DNA of 52,426 nt from Pseudomonas profundi (GCF_008638305.1 NZ_VTPZ01000016.1:35120-87545), one strand, 5' to 3'. Positions 7,887-17,069 are shown, counted from the first letter of the stretch. Notes: a model not told the origin generated them from the sequence alone. Program-made: numbers and translations.

Positions 7887-9344
7887 ATGAAACTGATTAT
7901 CAAGTTCTTTCCCGAAATCACCATCAAGACGCGCCAGGTGCGCAAGCGATTCGTGCACCAGCTCAAGACCAACGTCCGGGTGCTGCTCGCGGCGATCGAT
8001 CCTGCTGCGCGGGTGGCTGGTTCCTGGGACAGTCTTGAAGTGATTCTCGGTGATGATCCGGCCCTGCAGCAGCAATGTATCGAGCGCCTGTGTAATACGC
8101 CGGGTATCGCCCATCTGCTGGAGGTGCGTGATTACCCGCTGGGCACACTTGAGGAGCTGGCGGAGCTGTGCATCGCCTGCTTTGGAGACCAGGTTCGTGG
8201 ACGCACTTTTGCGGTGCGCTGCAAGCGTGTGGGGCGGCATTCATTCAGCTCCCAGGACGCAGCGCGGCTGGTTGGCGAGCAGCTGATGTTGCGTTGCGGT
8301 GCGGCGGGCGTATCGCTCAAGGCGCCCGAGGTCGCGGTAAAGATGGAGATTCGGGACAACCGGGTGTGGCTAATCCAGGCGCGCCATGAAGGGATGGGCG
8401 GGTTTCCACTGGGGACGCTGGAGCCGGTGCTCAGCCTGCTTTCCGGTGGCTTCGATTCCACTGTCGCCAGTTATCAGATGCTGCAGCGCGGTCTTTTGCC
8501 GCATTTCGTCTTCTTCAACCTCGGTGGTCGCGCCCACGAGCTGGGCGTACGGCAGGTAGCGCATTATTTGTGGGAACGCTACGCCGCCAGCCATCGCCTG
8601 CGGTTTATCAGCGTTCCGTTCGAGGGAGTGGTGGCGGAGCTGTTGCAAAACGTGGAGAACAGCCAGATGGGTGTTGTGCTCAAGCGCATGATGCTGCGAG
8701 CGTCCAACCGCATCGCCTGGCGACTGGATTTGAACGCATTGGTCACCGGCGAGGCGATATCGCAGGTGGCCAGCCAGACCCTGCCGAATCTGGCGGTGAT
8801 CGATCAGGTCAGCGATCTGCTGGTGCTGCGTCCGCTGATTACCAGCAGCAAGATGGACATTATCGATACGGCGCGGCGCATCGGTACCGAAGCCTTTTCC
8901 AGCAGCATGCCGGAGTATTGCGGGGTGATCTCGGTCAATCCGGCGATCCGCACGAAGCCGGCGAAGGTGGCCGAGGCTGAAGCCGGGTTCGATTTCGCGA
9001 TTCTCGACGAGGCGGTAAAGAATGCTCGCTATACCGATTGCAGCGAGCTTGAACTGGACCTCGAGGGAGCCGACGCCGTGGAGCTGGTAAGCCAGGCGCT
9101 GCCCGGTCAGGTAGTGCTGGATATCCGTGCGCCGGACGAGCAGGAGCTCAATCCGCTACAACTGCCGGGCGTTGAGGTCATGCACGTTCCGTTCTATACG
9201 TTGAACAGTCGCTTCTCCGAACTGGACGCTTCGCGCGCTTATCTCCTGTACTGCGACAAGGGCGTAATGAGCCAGCTGCACGCTCAGTATCTGCTCGATG
9301 CGGGGCATGGCAACATCCGTGTGCTACGATTGCCCAAGGTCTGA
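7887..9344 (+). CDS. thiI: tRNA 4-thiouridine synthetase ThiI
   Basis: A 485-residue protein with three parts: an N-terminal ferredoxin-like/THUMP RNA-binding region (about residues 1-165), a PP-loop ATPase with 'LLSGGFDSTVASYQ' near residue 190, and a C-terminal rhodanese domain whose catalytic cysteine is in 'YLLYCDKGVMSQ' near residue 455. It adenylates U8 of tRNA and transfers sulfur from a persulfide; the rhodanese extension also supplies sulfur for the thiazole of thiamine. I saw no thiamine riboswitch upstream. Its neighbours glnA and typA are its usual Pseudomonas neighbours. Confidence 0.96.
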   Translation: MKLIIKFFPEITIKTRQVRKRFVHQLKTNVRVLLAAIDPAARVAGSWDSLEVILGDDPALQQQCIERLCNTPGIAHLLEVRDYPLGTLEELAELCIACFGDQVRGRTFAVRCKRVGRHSFSSQDAARLVGEQLMLRCGAAGVSLKAPEVAVKMEIRDNRVWLIQARHEGMGGFPLGTLEPVLSLLSGGFDSTVASYQMLQRGLLPHFVFFNLGGRAHELGVRQVAHYLWERYAASHRLRFISVPFEGVVAELLQNVENSQMGVVLKRMMLRASNRIAWRLDLNALVTGEAISQVASQTLPNLAVIDQVSDLLVLRPLITSSKMDIIDTARRIGTEAFSSSMPEYCGVISVNPAIRTKPAKVAEAEAGFDFAILDEAVKNARYTDCSELELDLEGADAVELVSQALPGQVVLDIRAPDEQELNPLQLPGVEVMHVPFYTLNSRFSELDASRAYLLYCDKGVMSQLHAQYLLDAGHGNIRVLRLPKV

Positions 9345-9485
9345 GCGAGAGCTGCAGACGGTTCGAAAAATAGCGCGTGGCGGTGTTTCGTACAAAAAAC
9401 ATACACTGTCACGGCTGTCTCTGTATAATGCCCCCCTCATTTTTATAAGCCGGCGAACTGCCGCGCATTTCCCAGGACGTCCATA

Positions 9486-11297
9486 GTGATCGAGAATCTC
9501 CGTAACATAGCCATCATTGCCCACGTCGACCACGGCAAGACCACATTGGTCGATAAGCTGCTGCGTCTGTCCGGCACCCTGGACCGTAAGGAGCTCGAGA
9601 ACGAGCGCGTGATGGACAGCAATGACCAGGAAAAAGAGCGCGGTATCACCATTCTGGCGAAGAACACCGCTCTGAAATGGAATGGCTACGACATCAATAT
9701 CGTCGACACCCCCGGCCACGCCGATTTCGGTGGCGAAGTAGAACGCGTAATGAGCATGGTCGACTCCGTGCTGCTGGTGGTTGACGCGCAGGATGGTCCC
9801 ATGCCGCAGACGCGTTTCGTTACCCAGAAAGCATTCAAGGCGGGTCTGCGCCCGATTGTGGTCATCAACAAGATTGACCGTCCCGGCGCGCGTGCCGACT
9901 GGGTCGTCGACCAGATCTTCGATCTGTTTGATAACCTCGGCGCTACCGATGAGCAGTTGGACTTCCCTATCGTGTACGCCAGCGCCCTGAACGGGATCGC
10001 CGGTCTGGACCACGAGAATATGGACGACGACATGGATGCGCTGTTCCAGGCAATCGTCGACCACGTTCCGGCGCCTGATGTTGACGTTGACGGCCCGTTC
10101 CAGATGCAGATCTCCCAGCTGGACTACAACAGCTTCCTGGGTGTAATCGGTATCGGTCGTATCGCCCGCGGCACCGTCAAGACCAACACGCCGGTTATCG
10201 CCATTGGTGCCGATGGCAAGAAGCGCCAGGGCCGGATCCTGAAGATCATGGGTCACTCGGGTCTGCAGCGCGTTGAAGTCGATCAGGCTCAGGCTGGCGA
10301 TATCGTCTGCGTCAGTGGTATGGACGAGCTGTATATTTCCGACACGCTGTGCGACATGAACAATGTCGAAGCGCTGCCACCGTTGTCAGTCGACGAGCCG
10401 ACCGTCTCGATGACGTTCCAGGTCAACGATTCACCCTTCTGCGGTAAGGAAGGCAAGTTCGTTACCAGCCGCAACATCAAGGAGCGTCTGGAAAAGGAGC
10501 TGCTGCACAACGTTGCGCTGCGTGTTGAGCAGGGCGATGACGCTGACAAGTTCAAGGTTTCCGGTCGTGGCGAACTGCACCTGTCGGTACTGATTGAAAC
10601 CATGCGTCGTGAAGGCTTCGAGCTGGCCGTAGGCCGTCCGGAAGTGGTTATCAAGGAAATCGACGGCGAGAAGCAGGAGCCGTACGAAAACGTCACCATC
10701 GATATCGAAGAAATTCACCAGGGTCCGGTGATGGAGCAGATGGGTCTGCGTAAAGGCGACCTGAGCAACATGGTTCCGGATGGCAAGGGCCGTATCCGTC
10801 TCGAGTACACCGTACCGGCACGCGGTCTGATCGGTTTCCGTAACTCCTTCCTGACCATGACCTCGGGCAGCGGTATTCTGACCTCTACCTTCAGTCATTA
10901 CGGTCCGATCAAGAGTGGTGAAGTCGGCCAGCGTCAGAGCGGTGTGCTGGTCTCCATGGCTTCGGGCAAGGCGCTGACCTATTCGCTGGAAACCCTGCAG
11001 AGCCGCGGCAAGCTGTTTCTTGCACCGGGTGATGAAATCTATGAAGGTCAGCTGGCCGGCATCCATAGCCGTGACAACGATCTGGTGATCAACCCCACCA
11101 AGGGCAAGAAGCTCGACAACATGCGCGCTTCCGGCAAGGACGAGACCATTGCACTGGTTCCGCCGATCCGCTTCACCCTCGAACAGGCGCTGGAGTTCAT
11201 CGATGATGACGAGCTGGTCGAGGTCACGCCGAAGTCGATTCGCCTGCGCAAGAAGATTCTCGACGAGAACCTGCGCAAGCGCGCCAGCAAGGGCTAA
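9486..11297 (+). CDS. typA: Ribosome-associated GTPase TypA/BipA
   Basis: A 603-residue translational GTPase. It starts with GTG at 9486, giving '[26 protein letters not shown]', the normal N-terminus with the P-loop. G2-G4 motifs follow: 'ERGITI', 'DTPGHADF' and 'NKIDRPGA'. EF-G-like domains III and V and a BipA-specific C-terminus complete it ('[22 protein letters not shown]', 'GLIGFRN', '[12 protein letters not shown]'). BipA binds the 70S ribosome and aids 50S assembly and growth at low temperature or under stress. A TATAAT at 9424-9429 lies 57 bp upstream, without a clear -35 box. A terminator follows at 11317. Confidence 0.97.
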   Translation: MIENLRNIAIIAHVDHGKTTLVDKLLRLSGTLDRKELENERVMDSNDQEKERGITILAKNTALKWNGYDINIVDTPGHADFGGEVERVMSMVDSVLLVVDAQDGPMPQTRFVTQKAFKAGLRPIVVINKIDRPGARADWVVDQIFDLFDNLGATDEQLDFPIVYASALNGIAGLDHENMDDDMDALFQAIVDHVPAPDVDVDGPFQMQISQLDYNSFLGVIGIGRIARGTVKTNTPVIAIGADGKKRQGRILKIMGHSGLQRVEVDQAQAGDIVCVSGMDELYISDTLCDMNNVEALPPLSVDEPTVSMTFQVNDSPFCGKEGKFVTSRNIKERLEKELLHNVALRVEQGDDADKFKVSGRGELHLSVLIETMRREGFELAVGRPEVVIKEIDGEKQEPYENVTIDIEEIHQGPVMEQMGLRKGDLSNMVPDGKGRIRLEYTVPARGLIGFRNSFLTMTSGSGILTSTFSHYGPIKSGEVGQRQSGVLVSMASGKALTYSLETLQSRGKLFLAPGDEIYEGQLAGIHSRDNDLVINPTKGKKLDNMRASGKDETIALVPPIRFTLEQALEFIDDDELVEVTPKSIRLRKKILDENLRKRASKG

Positions 11298-11316
11298 GGC
11301 TTTACGCTGATCAAAG

Positions 11317-11341
11317 AACCCGCCACTCCGGCGGGTTTTTT
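11317..11341 (+). terminator. Intrinsic terminator of typA
   Basis: AACCCGCC, loop ACTCC, GGCGGGTT followed by a T-run. An 8-bp stem begins 20 bp after the typA stop. Confidence 0.93.
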
Positions 11342-11820
11342 GTGTCTGCTCGTCCGCTTCTGCGCAGAGATGAATACCACATCATGCTTCTCGGATGGTG
11401 GCTAATTCACATATAGATCAACGACTTAACCCATTTGTGTGAAAGGGCTGGCCTGCGGCGGCTGCCCACCCGATTGGGTTTGCGAACTGCCCCGCTTTTT
11501 CAGGTTTTGGCGTTATGCCTTTCTGAGCGCGCCGACTAGGGTTACTGCACCCTGGCCGGGACCCAATCAGGAAGCCAACAATGTCACCATGCTCAGCCCT
11601 CCGTTTGCTCGCGGCCCTGGTCGCACCCACCTTGATTTTAGCCGCCCCGGCGCCAGTGACTGCCGGGCCCGGTCTCCCGCTTTGCCTGGGACCATGATGC
11701 TTTCGGCCAATCCGGTGCCGACACCGGAGCCGGGAGCAGAGATAACCGCCAGCACGCGCGTAGTGGGCAACCGGTTGACCGGGCAGTAGCGCACCCAACT
11801 CACCTGACTGGAGACTTTCC
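11342..11820. other. Gene-poor spacer before the pectate lyase, with one doubtful small ORF
   Basis: About 480 bp without a confident gene. A possible 38-codon reading frame at 11581-11697 on the plus strand starts 6 bp after AGGAAG and encodes a signal-like peptide (ALRLLAALVAPTLILAAPAPVTA) ending soon after; it may be a small secreted peptide, a decayed gene start, or chance. TTCACA and TGTGAA half-sites near 11405 and 11437 are spaced too far apart for a normal CRP/Vfr site. No terminator or clear promoter is visible directly before 11821. Confidence 0.35.
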
Positions 11821-13329
11821 ATGCCTCTTATCAATACCCATCGATTACAACGGCCGGGTCTGCTGCTGCTCAGCCTGCTTATTTCTGCCGCCGCGCATGC
11901 GGAGGTTGAAGACGGTCGCTATACCATCGTCTCGCGCCACAGTGGGCTGGCGCTTGCGATAGAGGGGAACAGCCAGACCGATGGCGCCAACGTCATACAG
12001 AGCAATCTGAACGGTGCGGCTAACCAGCAATTCGACGTGGATAATCTGGGCAACGGTTATTATTCGATCCGACCGGCGCACAGCGCGAAATCGCTGGATG
12101 TGTATGAATTCAGTACCGAGCCTGGAGGTGATATACGCCAGTGGTCCTTTACACAAGGCTATAACCAGCAATGGGAGATCAAGGAAGCCGGCGATCGCCA
12201 CCACAAGATTATCTTGCGGCACAGTGGCCTGGCACTGGATGTGTGGGAGTGGAGCACGCGCGGTGGCGGTGATATTCGCCAGTGGACTGATACTGGCGGT
12301 GTGAACCAGCAGTGGGAGTTTCGCGCGGTTGGCGATACCGGTGGCGGCGGCACGCCCGGCGCAACGGCCTGCCTTTCCAGCCCGCCGGGCTTTGCCGCGC
12401 AGGGTAACGGCACTACCGGTGGGGCCGGCGGTCAGGAAGTGACGGTCAGCACCGGACGTGAGCTGTCCGCGGCTATCAGCAATCACACCAATGCATGGAA
12501 GAGCAACAAGTCGCACCGTACCGTTATCCGCGTCAACGGCACCATCAATGCGGGCAACTCCGGGGTAAACCGGTTTGATATCAAGGATACCGGTAACCTG
12601 TCGATTATCGGTGTTGGCAACCGCGGCGTACTGGACGGGCGCGGGCTGCTGGTAAGGGGCTCAAGCAACATCATTATCCGTAACCTGAGCATTCATCACG
12701 TTCGCGACGGCAGTGGTGACGGTATCGAGCTTGATGGCACGCGGCCGGTGCGCAACGTCTGGGTCGACCACAATACCTTCTACAACACGCTGGACATGGA
12801 CAAGGATTACTACGACAGCCTGATCGACGGCAAGCTCGACGTCAGCCACGTCACCCTGTCGTACAACATCTTTCGCGACAGCTGGAAAACTTCGCTCTGG
12901 GGCCACAGTGACAGCAGCGAGGATGACCGCCGCATTACCTTTGCTTTCAACCACTTCGATAACGTCTACTCCCGCGCGCCCTTGTTGCGCTTCGGCCAGA
13001 CGCATATCTACAACAACTACTACAGCCGGATTCTGGATACCGGTATCAATACCCGCATGGGTAACCGGGTGCGGATCGACAACAACGTCTTCGAGAACGC
13101 CAGGAACCCGATTGTTTCCTGTTACAGCAGCCAGATCGGCTTCTGGGATGCTCGCAACAATCAGTTCAACAACGTGACCTGGCAGGATGGCTCCGATTGC
13201 AGTATTGCCGGTCCGAACCCCGGCGCTGCTGTCAGTTACACGCCACCTTATCGCTATGATCTGCTGCCGACCAGTCAGGTCAAGAGCCATGTGATGGCCA
13301 ATGCCGGGGCGGGTCGCTGCCAGTTTTAG
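11821..13329 (+). CDS. Secreted pectate lyase (PL1) with N-terminal ricin-type lectin domain
   Basis: A 502-residue two-domain extracellular enzyme. A signal peptide (residues 1-27, 'LLLLSLLISAAAHA') is followed by a beta-trefoil lectin/CBM13 module (about 30-170) with three repeats ending in 'NQQFDV', 'NQQWEI' and 'NQQWEF'. A Gly-rich linker (TGGGGTPG) leads to a right-handed beta-helix of the PL1 family: 'RNVWVDHNTF', 'DSLIDGKLDVSHVTLSYNIF', and 'YSRAPLLRFGQTHIYNNYY', where the family's catalytic arginine should lie. It should cleave polygalacturonate by beta-elimination while the lectin holds sugar. No pectin transport or catabolic genes are nearby, so it may act on plant or algal debris as a lone tool. 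Exact substrate not known. Confidence 0.88.
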   Translation: MPLINTHRLQRPGLLLLSLLISAAAHAEVEDGRYTIVSRHSGLALAIEGNSQTDGANVIQSNLNGAANQQFDVDNLGNGYYSIRPAHSAKSLDVYEFSTEPGGDIRQWSFTQGYNQQWEIKEAGDRHHKIILRHSGLALDVWEWSTRGGGDIRQWTDTGGVNQQWEFRAVGDTGGGGTPGATACLSSPPGFAAQGNGTTGGAGGQEVTVSTGRELSAAISNHTNAWKSNKSHRTVIRVNGTINAGNSGVNRFDIKDTGNLSIIGVGNRGVLDGRGLLVRGSSNIIIRNLSIHHVRDGSGDGIELDGTRPVRNVWVDHNTFYNTLDMDKDYYDSLIDGKLDVSHVTLSYNIFRDSWKTSLWGHSDSSEDDRRITFAFNHFDNVYSRAPLLRFGQTHIYNNYYSRILDTGINTRMGNRVRIDNNVFENARNPIVSCYSSQIGFWDARNNQFNNVTWQDGSDCSIAGPNPGAAVSYTPPYRYDLLPTSQVKSHVMANAGAGRCQF

Positions 13330-13411
13330 CCCTGCAATACCGACCGCATCGCTCGAACAAGGCGCGGCGTTGTTTATGCCGACCCTGTCGTTAGCGAACT
13401 GAGTTGCACCT

Positions 13412-13455
13412 CTCTGGTCTCAAGCGTTACGCAATGTTTGCGCTTGAGACCAGAG
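13412..13455 (+). promoter_or_regulatory. 15-bp leader hairpin touching the ribosome binding site of the GlsB-type gene
   Basis: CTCTGGTCTCAAGCG (13412-13426) and CGCTTGAGACCAGAG (13441-13455) form a perfect 15-bp stem with a 14-nt loop. The right arm runs directly into the ribosome site AGGAGGT (13454-13460), whose first two bases are in the stem. No T-run follows, so a translation-control or RNA-stability role is more likely than termination. Confidence 0.7.
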
Positions 13456-13466
13456 GAGGTATATCC

Positions 13467-13718
13467 ATGGGTATTATCGGTACGATCATCATTGGCCTTA
13501 TCGTGGGCCTGATCGCCCGTTTTCTCAAACCGGGCAACGACAGTATGGGTTGGATCATGACCATTCTGCTCGGTATCGGCGGTTCTCTCCTGGCGACCTA
13601 TGGCGGGCAGGCGCTGGGGCTTTACGAGGCTGGAGAAGGCGCAGGCTTCATTGGAGCGGTCATTGGTGCGATCATCCTGCTGGTGATCTACGGCATGGTA
13701 ACCCGTGGCAAGGATTAA
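13467..13718 (+). CDS. GlsB/YeaQ/YmgE family stress response membrane protein
   Basis: An 83-residue inner-membrane protein with three hydrophobic segments (about 1-18, 27-45 and 58-78) and the family pattern 'GLIVGLIARFLKPGNDSMGWIMTILLGIGGSLLATYGG...GAGFIGAVIGAIILLVIYGMV'. This family includes transglycosylase-associated proteins induced by stress in enteric bacteria; biochemical function is unclear. The ATG at 13467 is chosen over an in-frame upstream start because AGGAGGT lies 6 bp before it and the protein matches the family's length. A 15-bp hairpin precedes and a terminator follows, so it is monocistronic. Confidence 0.9.
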   Translation: MGIIGTIIIGLIVGLIARFLKPGNDSMGWIMTILLGIGGSLLATYGGQALGLYEAGEGAGFIGAVIGAIILLVIYGMVTRGKD

Positions 13719-13731
13719 GCATGAGTAGAAC

Positions 13732-13765
13732 AACAGGGCTGCCTTCGCGCAGCCCTGTTTCGTTT
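13732..13765 (+). terminator. Intrinsic terminator after the GlsB-type gene
   Basis: AACAGGGCTGC, loop CTTCGC, GCAGCCCTGTT followed by TTCGTTT. The 11-bp perfect stem begins 14 bp after the stop codon. Confidence 0.85.
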
Positions 13766-13868
13766 CAGGGCCTGCTGCGATTTTGAGCTGGCTGTCGAGT
13801 TTCCCGCGTATCAGCTGGCTAAACTGAACTAGGCTGTATTGTCAGGCAGGCCAAAGGCAGGACATTCC

Positions 13869-14324
13869 ATGTTCACCTATATCACACTTGGCAGTAGCGA
13901 CCTGGAGCGCTCGGCGCGCTTTTACGACCAGGCCCTTGCTCCGCTCGGTATCTCCCGTTGTGGTGGATCTCAGGACGAAGCGGGATGGGAAGATATCGTC
14001 GGCTGGGGTGTCTACGAACAGGAGGGCGCAACGGAGCTGGCGTTGTGGCTGTGCAGACCCTTCGATGGAGGTGCTGCCACGGTTGGTAACGGCACCATGG
14101 TTGCGCTGAAAGCTGATAGCTGGGGCGCCGTACGGGCGTTTTACCAGGCGGCGCTGGATAACGGTGGCACCAGTGAGGGTGAACCGGGGCTGCGTCCGCA
14201 CTACGCGGATGACTTTTTTGCGGCCTATGTTCGCGATCCGGATGGCAACAAACTGGCGGCGGTATGCCGTGGTTTTACTGAAGAGCAAGCCACCGCCTCA
14301 GCATGTTCGTCGCAGGCTTCCTGA
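13869..14324 (+). CDS. VOC (glyoxalase/bleomycin resistance) family protein
   Basis: A 151-residue vicinal-oxygen-chelate protein. The first beta-alpha-beta unit is 'MFTYITLGSSDLERSARFYDQALAPLGI', and the last contains 'YYAADFFAAYVRDPDGNKLAAVCRG' in the usual PDGN form (as 'HYADDFFAAYVRDPDGNKLAAV'). The ATG at 13869 fits this fold start; a TTG 30 bp upstream would add a non-family tail. Such proteins bind a metal and isomerise, open or sequester small electrophiles, but the substrate here is unknown. It stands alone downstream of the GlsB terminator and 78 bp before sodC. Confidence 0.8.
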   Translation: MFTYITLGSSDLERSARFYDQALAPLGISRCGGSQDEAGWEDIVGWGVYEQEGATELALWLCRPFDGGAATVGNGTMVALKADSWGAVRAFYQAALDNGGTSEGEPGLRPHYADDFFAAYVRDPDGNKLAAVCRGFTEEQATASACSSQAS

Positions 14325-14402
14325 AACGCTGGGGCGGCGGAATAGGTAGAAACGATGCATAACCGAGCTTTAAAGCTCGACCAAGCAAACAAAGGAGACA
14401 TT

Positions 14403-14924
14403 ATGAGAGCAATTCATTGGCTGGCATTGGGTGCGGCGATGTCCGTAGGGACTGTCCAGGCTGCGTCCAGCGAAGTCACCATGAACCAGGTCAGCAGCGA
14501 TGGAGTAGGCGAATTCGTTGGTCAGATAACTATCAATGAAACCGAACATGGTTTGGTCTTCACCCCCAAGTTGAATTCACTGCCCGCCGGGATTCATGGC
14601 TTCCATGTACATGAAACAGGAAACTGTGAGCCGGCCATGAGCGAGGGCGAGAACGTGGCAGCCAAGTCGGCCGGTGGTCATTTCGATCCAGACGACAAGG
14701 GCGAGCATGACGGGCCCTATGGTCAAGGCCACTTGGGTGACCTGCCGGCGCTGTATGTCGGGGATGATGGCAATGCCCATTACCCGGTTCTCGCGCCGCG
14801 AATCAAAACGCTGGAAGAAATCAAAGGTCGTGCGCTCATGATTCATGCTGGAGGTGACAATCATTCCGACGAGCCCCAGCCTCTTGGTGGTGGCGGGAAG
14901 CGGATTGCCTGCGGCGTGATCTAG
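14403..14924 (+). CDS. sodC: Periplasmic Cu,Zn superoxide dismutase SodC
   Basis: A 173-residue enzyme with a signal peptide (residues 1-20, 'HWLALGAAMSVGTVQA'). Copper and zinc ligands are visible in 'GFHVHETGNCEP', 'GGHFDPDDKGEHDGPYGQGHLGDLP' and 'MIHAGGDNHSDEPQPLGGGGKRIACGVI', including the two cysteines of the conserved disulfide. It converts superoxide to oxygen and peroxide in the periplasm. AAAGGAGA lies 6 bp before ATG 14403, which decides the start over an upstream in-frame ATG. An imperfect hairpin (14958-14986, GCTGGC..GCCAGC) follows the gene. Confidence 0.95.
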   Translation: MRAIHWLALGAAMSVGTVQAASSEVTMNQVSSDGVGEFVGQITINETEHGLVFTPKLNSLPAGIHGFHVHETGNCEPAMSEGENVAAKSAGGHFDPDDKGEHDGPYGQGHLGDLPALYVGDDGNAHYPVLAPRIKTLEEIKGRALMIHAGGDNHSDEPQPLGGGGKRIACGVI

Positions 14925-15064
14925 GCGCAGACATTGTCGCGGCTTTCTGAGCCTGATGCTGGCAGGACCGAGCGTCCCGCCAGCTTCATATTGTGAAGTT
15001 CGCGGCGTGTGACTATTGGCGTGATCCCGGCAGCGGGGCAGTTCTTACCGATGAGCATGAGCGT

Positions 15065-15601
15065 ATGTACTCCAATGTTCTGAATTTCTGGTTCAACGAA
15101 CTCAAGCCAGCGATGTGGTGGAAGAAAGATCCGCAACTTGACCGGCTCATCGTTGACTGCTTTGGGGCGGTGCACGGGCAGGCTATTCGCGGCGAGCTCT
15201 TTAGCTGGCGCGAGAGTGCCGAGGGCCGGCTGGCAGAGATCATAGTGCTGGACCAATTTTCGAGAAACATCTACCGCGACCGCCCGCAGGCGTTCGCTTG
15301 GGATGGCATGGCTCTGGTGCTGGCTCAGGAGGCCATTACTGAAAAGGCTGACCAGAACCTCACCCTCGACCAGCGCAGCTTTATGTACATGCCTTTCATG
15401 CACAGCGAATCCTTGGTGATTCACGAACAGGCGATGCAGCTGTTTTCAATCAAGGGGTTGGAGACCAGCTTCAGGTTCGAACAGCGCCATAAGGAAATCC
15501 TTGAGCGTTTCGGCCGCTATCCCCATCGCAATGCGGCTTTGGGTCGCCCGTCCACTGATGCCGAAATCGCCTTTCTCAAACAGCCGGGCTCGAGCTTCTG
15601 A
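15065..15601 (+). CDS. DUF924 family protein
   Basis: A 178-residue protein of the DUF924 family, with the family hallmarks 'VLNFWFNELKPAMWWKKDPQLDRLI', 'GRLAEIIVLDQFSRNIYRDRPQAFAWD', 'FMYMPFMHSESLVIHEQAMQLF' and 'FGRYPHRNAALGR'. Related structures are helical and TPR-like; no catalytic function is established. ATG 15065 is chosen because homologues start just before 'VLxFWF'; the in-frame GTG at 14993 has no ribosome site. The Shine-Dalgarno sequence at 15065 is also weak. Confidence 0.82.
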   Translation: MYSNVLNFWFNELKPAMWWKKDPQLDRLIVDCFGAVHGQAIRGELFSWRESAEGRLAEIIVLDQFSRNIYRDRPQAFAWDGMALVLAQEAITEKADQNLTLDQRSFMYMPFMHSESLVIHEQAMQLFSIKGLETSFRFEQRHKEILERFGRYPHRNAALGRPSTDAEIAFLKQPGSSF

Positions 15602-15734
15602 TCCCGTTGCTATCTAATGATTTAACCTCGTGAATCGCTGGTGGCGGGTCAGTTGACTCTGCCCCTGGCTGCTGTGCTGTGAACGCGGTGAGGGATGTGG
15701 CAGTCTGACGGGATGCCATCAGAGGAGTCCATTA

Positions 15735-17069
15735 ATGCGGTATCTGCTATCTGCCATGCTCATGAGTGTCTCGCTGTCCATGTTGACCGGCTGTAGCGAT
15801 GACTCGCCCGCGCCTGCTCAAACGCCCCCCGTTGACGCCTCTCCGGCGGGGGATGAACAGACGCAGATGTTGCGCATCACAGGCGACCTGACCTATCAGG
15901 CGCGCACGGCCCTGCAACCGGAAAGTCAGGCTGTGATCGAGCTGCGCTACGCAGCGCCGGGTGAAACTGAGCCGGAAAGTGTTCTGGCCCGCCAGCGCAT
16001 CGAACTGATCGGCCGTAACGTCCCCGTGCATTTTGTGCTCGAGGTCGACCCCGAGCAATTGCAGCGCGCCGATGCCTATCAGTTACGCGCCATGATCATG
16101 GAAGGTGAACGGGCCACCTGGTTGGCCGAACCCGTGGAGATCGGCCCAACAGCGGAGAAAATCAACCTCGGTGAGTTGGTACTGCTACCGCATCGAGAGG
16201 CAGCCTTCTCCAGCATCCTGTCCTGTGGGCAGGCTCAGATCAGCGTTGGTTATGAAGGCGATGATCTGATTCTCGAGGTGGCAGACGACGAATACATATT
16301 GCTCCCGGTTGAGACGCATGCTGGCGCCCGGTTCGAGGCTGAAGGGGACCCTGCGACGCGCTTCTGGAGCCGTGGGAACAGCGCCTTGCTGACACTTCAA
16401 GGCAAAGCTTACCCCGAATGCGTGCCGCCGGGAGCGCTGCCCAAACCATTCCTCGCCTCTGGCAACGAGCCGGCCTGGCATGTGCGGCTGGAGAACGGCG
16501 AATTGACCTGGCAGCGTCCCGATCAGGATCAGGAATTCACAGCGCCGTACCAGATCATTGACGACAATAGCGAGGGCGTGACCATCGAAGCCGGCCAGGA
16601 GGGCAGTGATCACGGGTTACGCCTGACCGCCCATCGCAGCATCTGTTACGACAGCATGACCGCGATGCCGTACCCGCGCGAGGTTTCCCTGACAGTTGAT
16701 GGAGAGGCGTTGCAGGGCTGTGGCGGAGACCCAGCGCGCTTGCTGCAGGGCGCTGAGTGGGTTGTTGAGGATATCAACGGCGGAGGGATTATCGATGGCT
16801 CGCGGGTCGAGTTGGCCTTTTTGCATAATGATCGACTGGCGGGACAGGCGTCCTGCAATAACTACTCGGCCGAGTATGAATTGACCACAGAAGCGCTGGT
16901 GGTGGGGGACGTAATCAGCACTAAAAAAGCCTGCCCGCCGGCATTAATGGAGCAGGAACATCGCTTTCTCGATATGCTGCAGCGTGTGCAGCAATTCAGG
17001 TTCAACGAACAGGATGCGCTGGTTCTGCTTACTGCGGAAGGCGAATCGCTGACGGCAAGAATGCGCTAA
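15735..17069 (+). CDS. Multidomain lipoprotein (YscW/YbaY-, MliC-, COG3650- and META-type domains)
   Basis: A 444-residue lipoprotein with lipobox LTGC (lipidated Cys20). Four modules appear in order: a YscW/YbaY-type beta domain (about 45-150, 'LRITGDLTYQARTALQPESQAVIELR'), an MliC-like lysozyme-inhibitor fold (about 160-230, paired cysteines in 'SCGQAQ' and 'YPECVPP'), a COG3650-type domain (about 235-330, 'FLASGNEPAWHVRLENG' and 'SICYDSMTAMPYPREVSL'), and a META/HslJ domain (about 335-444, 'GAEWVVEDINGGGIIDGSRVELAF...ACPPALMEQEHRFLDML'). Each is a small envelope fold found singly elsewhere. It should sit in the outer membrane facing the periplasm and help the cell withstand lysozyme or envelope stress; this role is inferred. 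Confidence 0.78.
   Translation: MRYLLSAMLMSVSLSMLTGCSDDSPAPAQTPPVDASPAGDEQTQMLRITGDLTYQARTALQPESQAVIELRYAAPGETEPESVLARQRIELIGRNVPVHFVLEVDPEQLQRADAYQLRAMIMEGERATWLAEPVEIGPTAEKINLGELVLLPHREAAFSSILSCGQAQISVGYEGDDLILEVADDEYILLPVETHAGARFEAEGDPATRFWSRGNSALLTLQGKAYPECVPPGALPKPFLASGNEPAWHVRLENGELTWQRPDQDQEFTAPYQIIDDNSEGVTIEAGQEGSDHGLRLTAHRSICYDSMTAMPYPREVSLTVDGEALQGCGGDPARLLQGAEWVVEDINGGGIIDGSRVELAFLHNDRLAGQASCNNYSAEYELTTEALVVGDVISTKKACPPALMEQEHRFLDMLQRVQQFRFNEQDALVLLTAEGESLTARMR

Noticed and set aside
9324..10256. A 310-codon minus-strand frame opposite typA
   Set aside because: Same strand-shadow effect over a highly expressed gene; low-complexity Val/Asp/His-rich product and no family resemblance.
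11581..11697. Small 38-codon signal-peptide-like gene
   Set aside because: It has an AGGAAG site and a hydrophobic stretch, but ends right after it and has no known relative; kept only as a note on the spacer.
14958..14986. Hairpin after sodC as an intrinsic terminator
   Set aside because: The GCTGGC/GCCAGC stem has a mismatch and no T-run, so it is not listed as a terminator.
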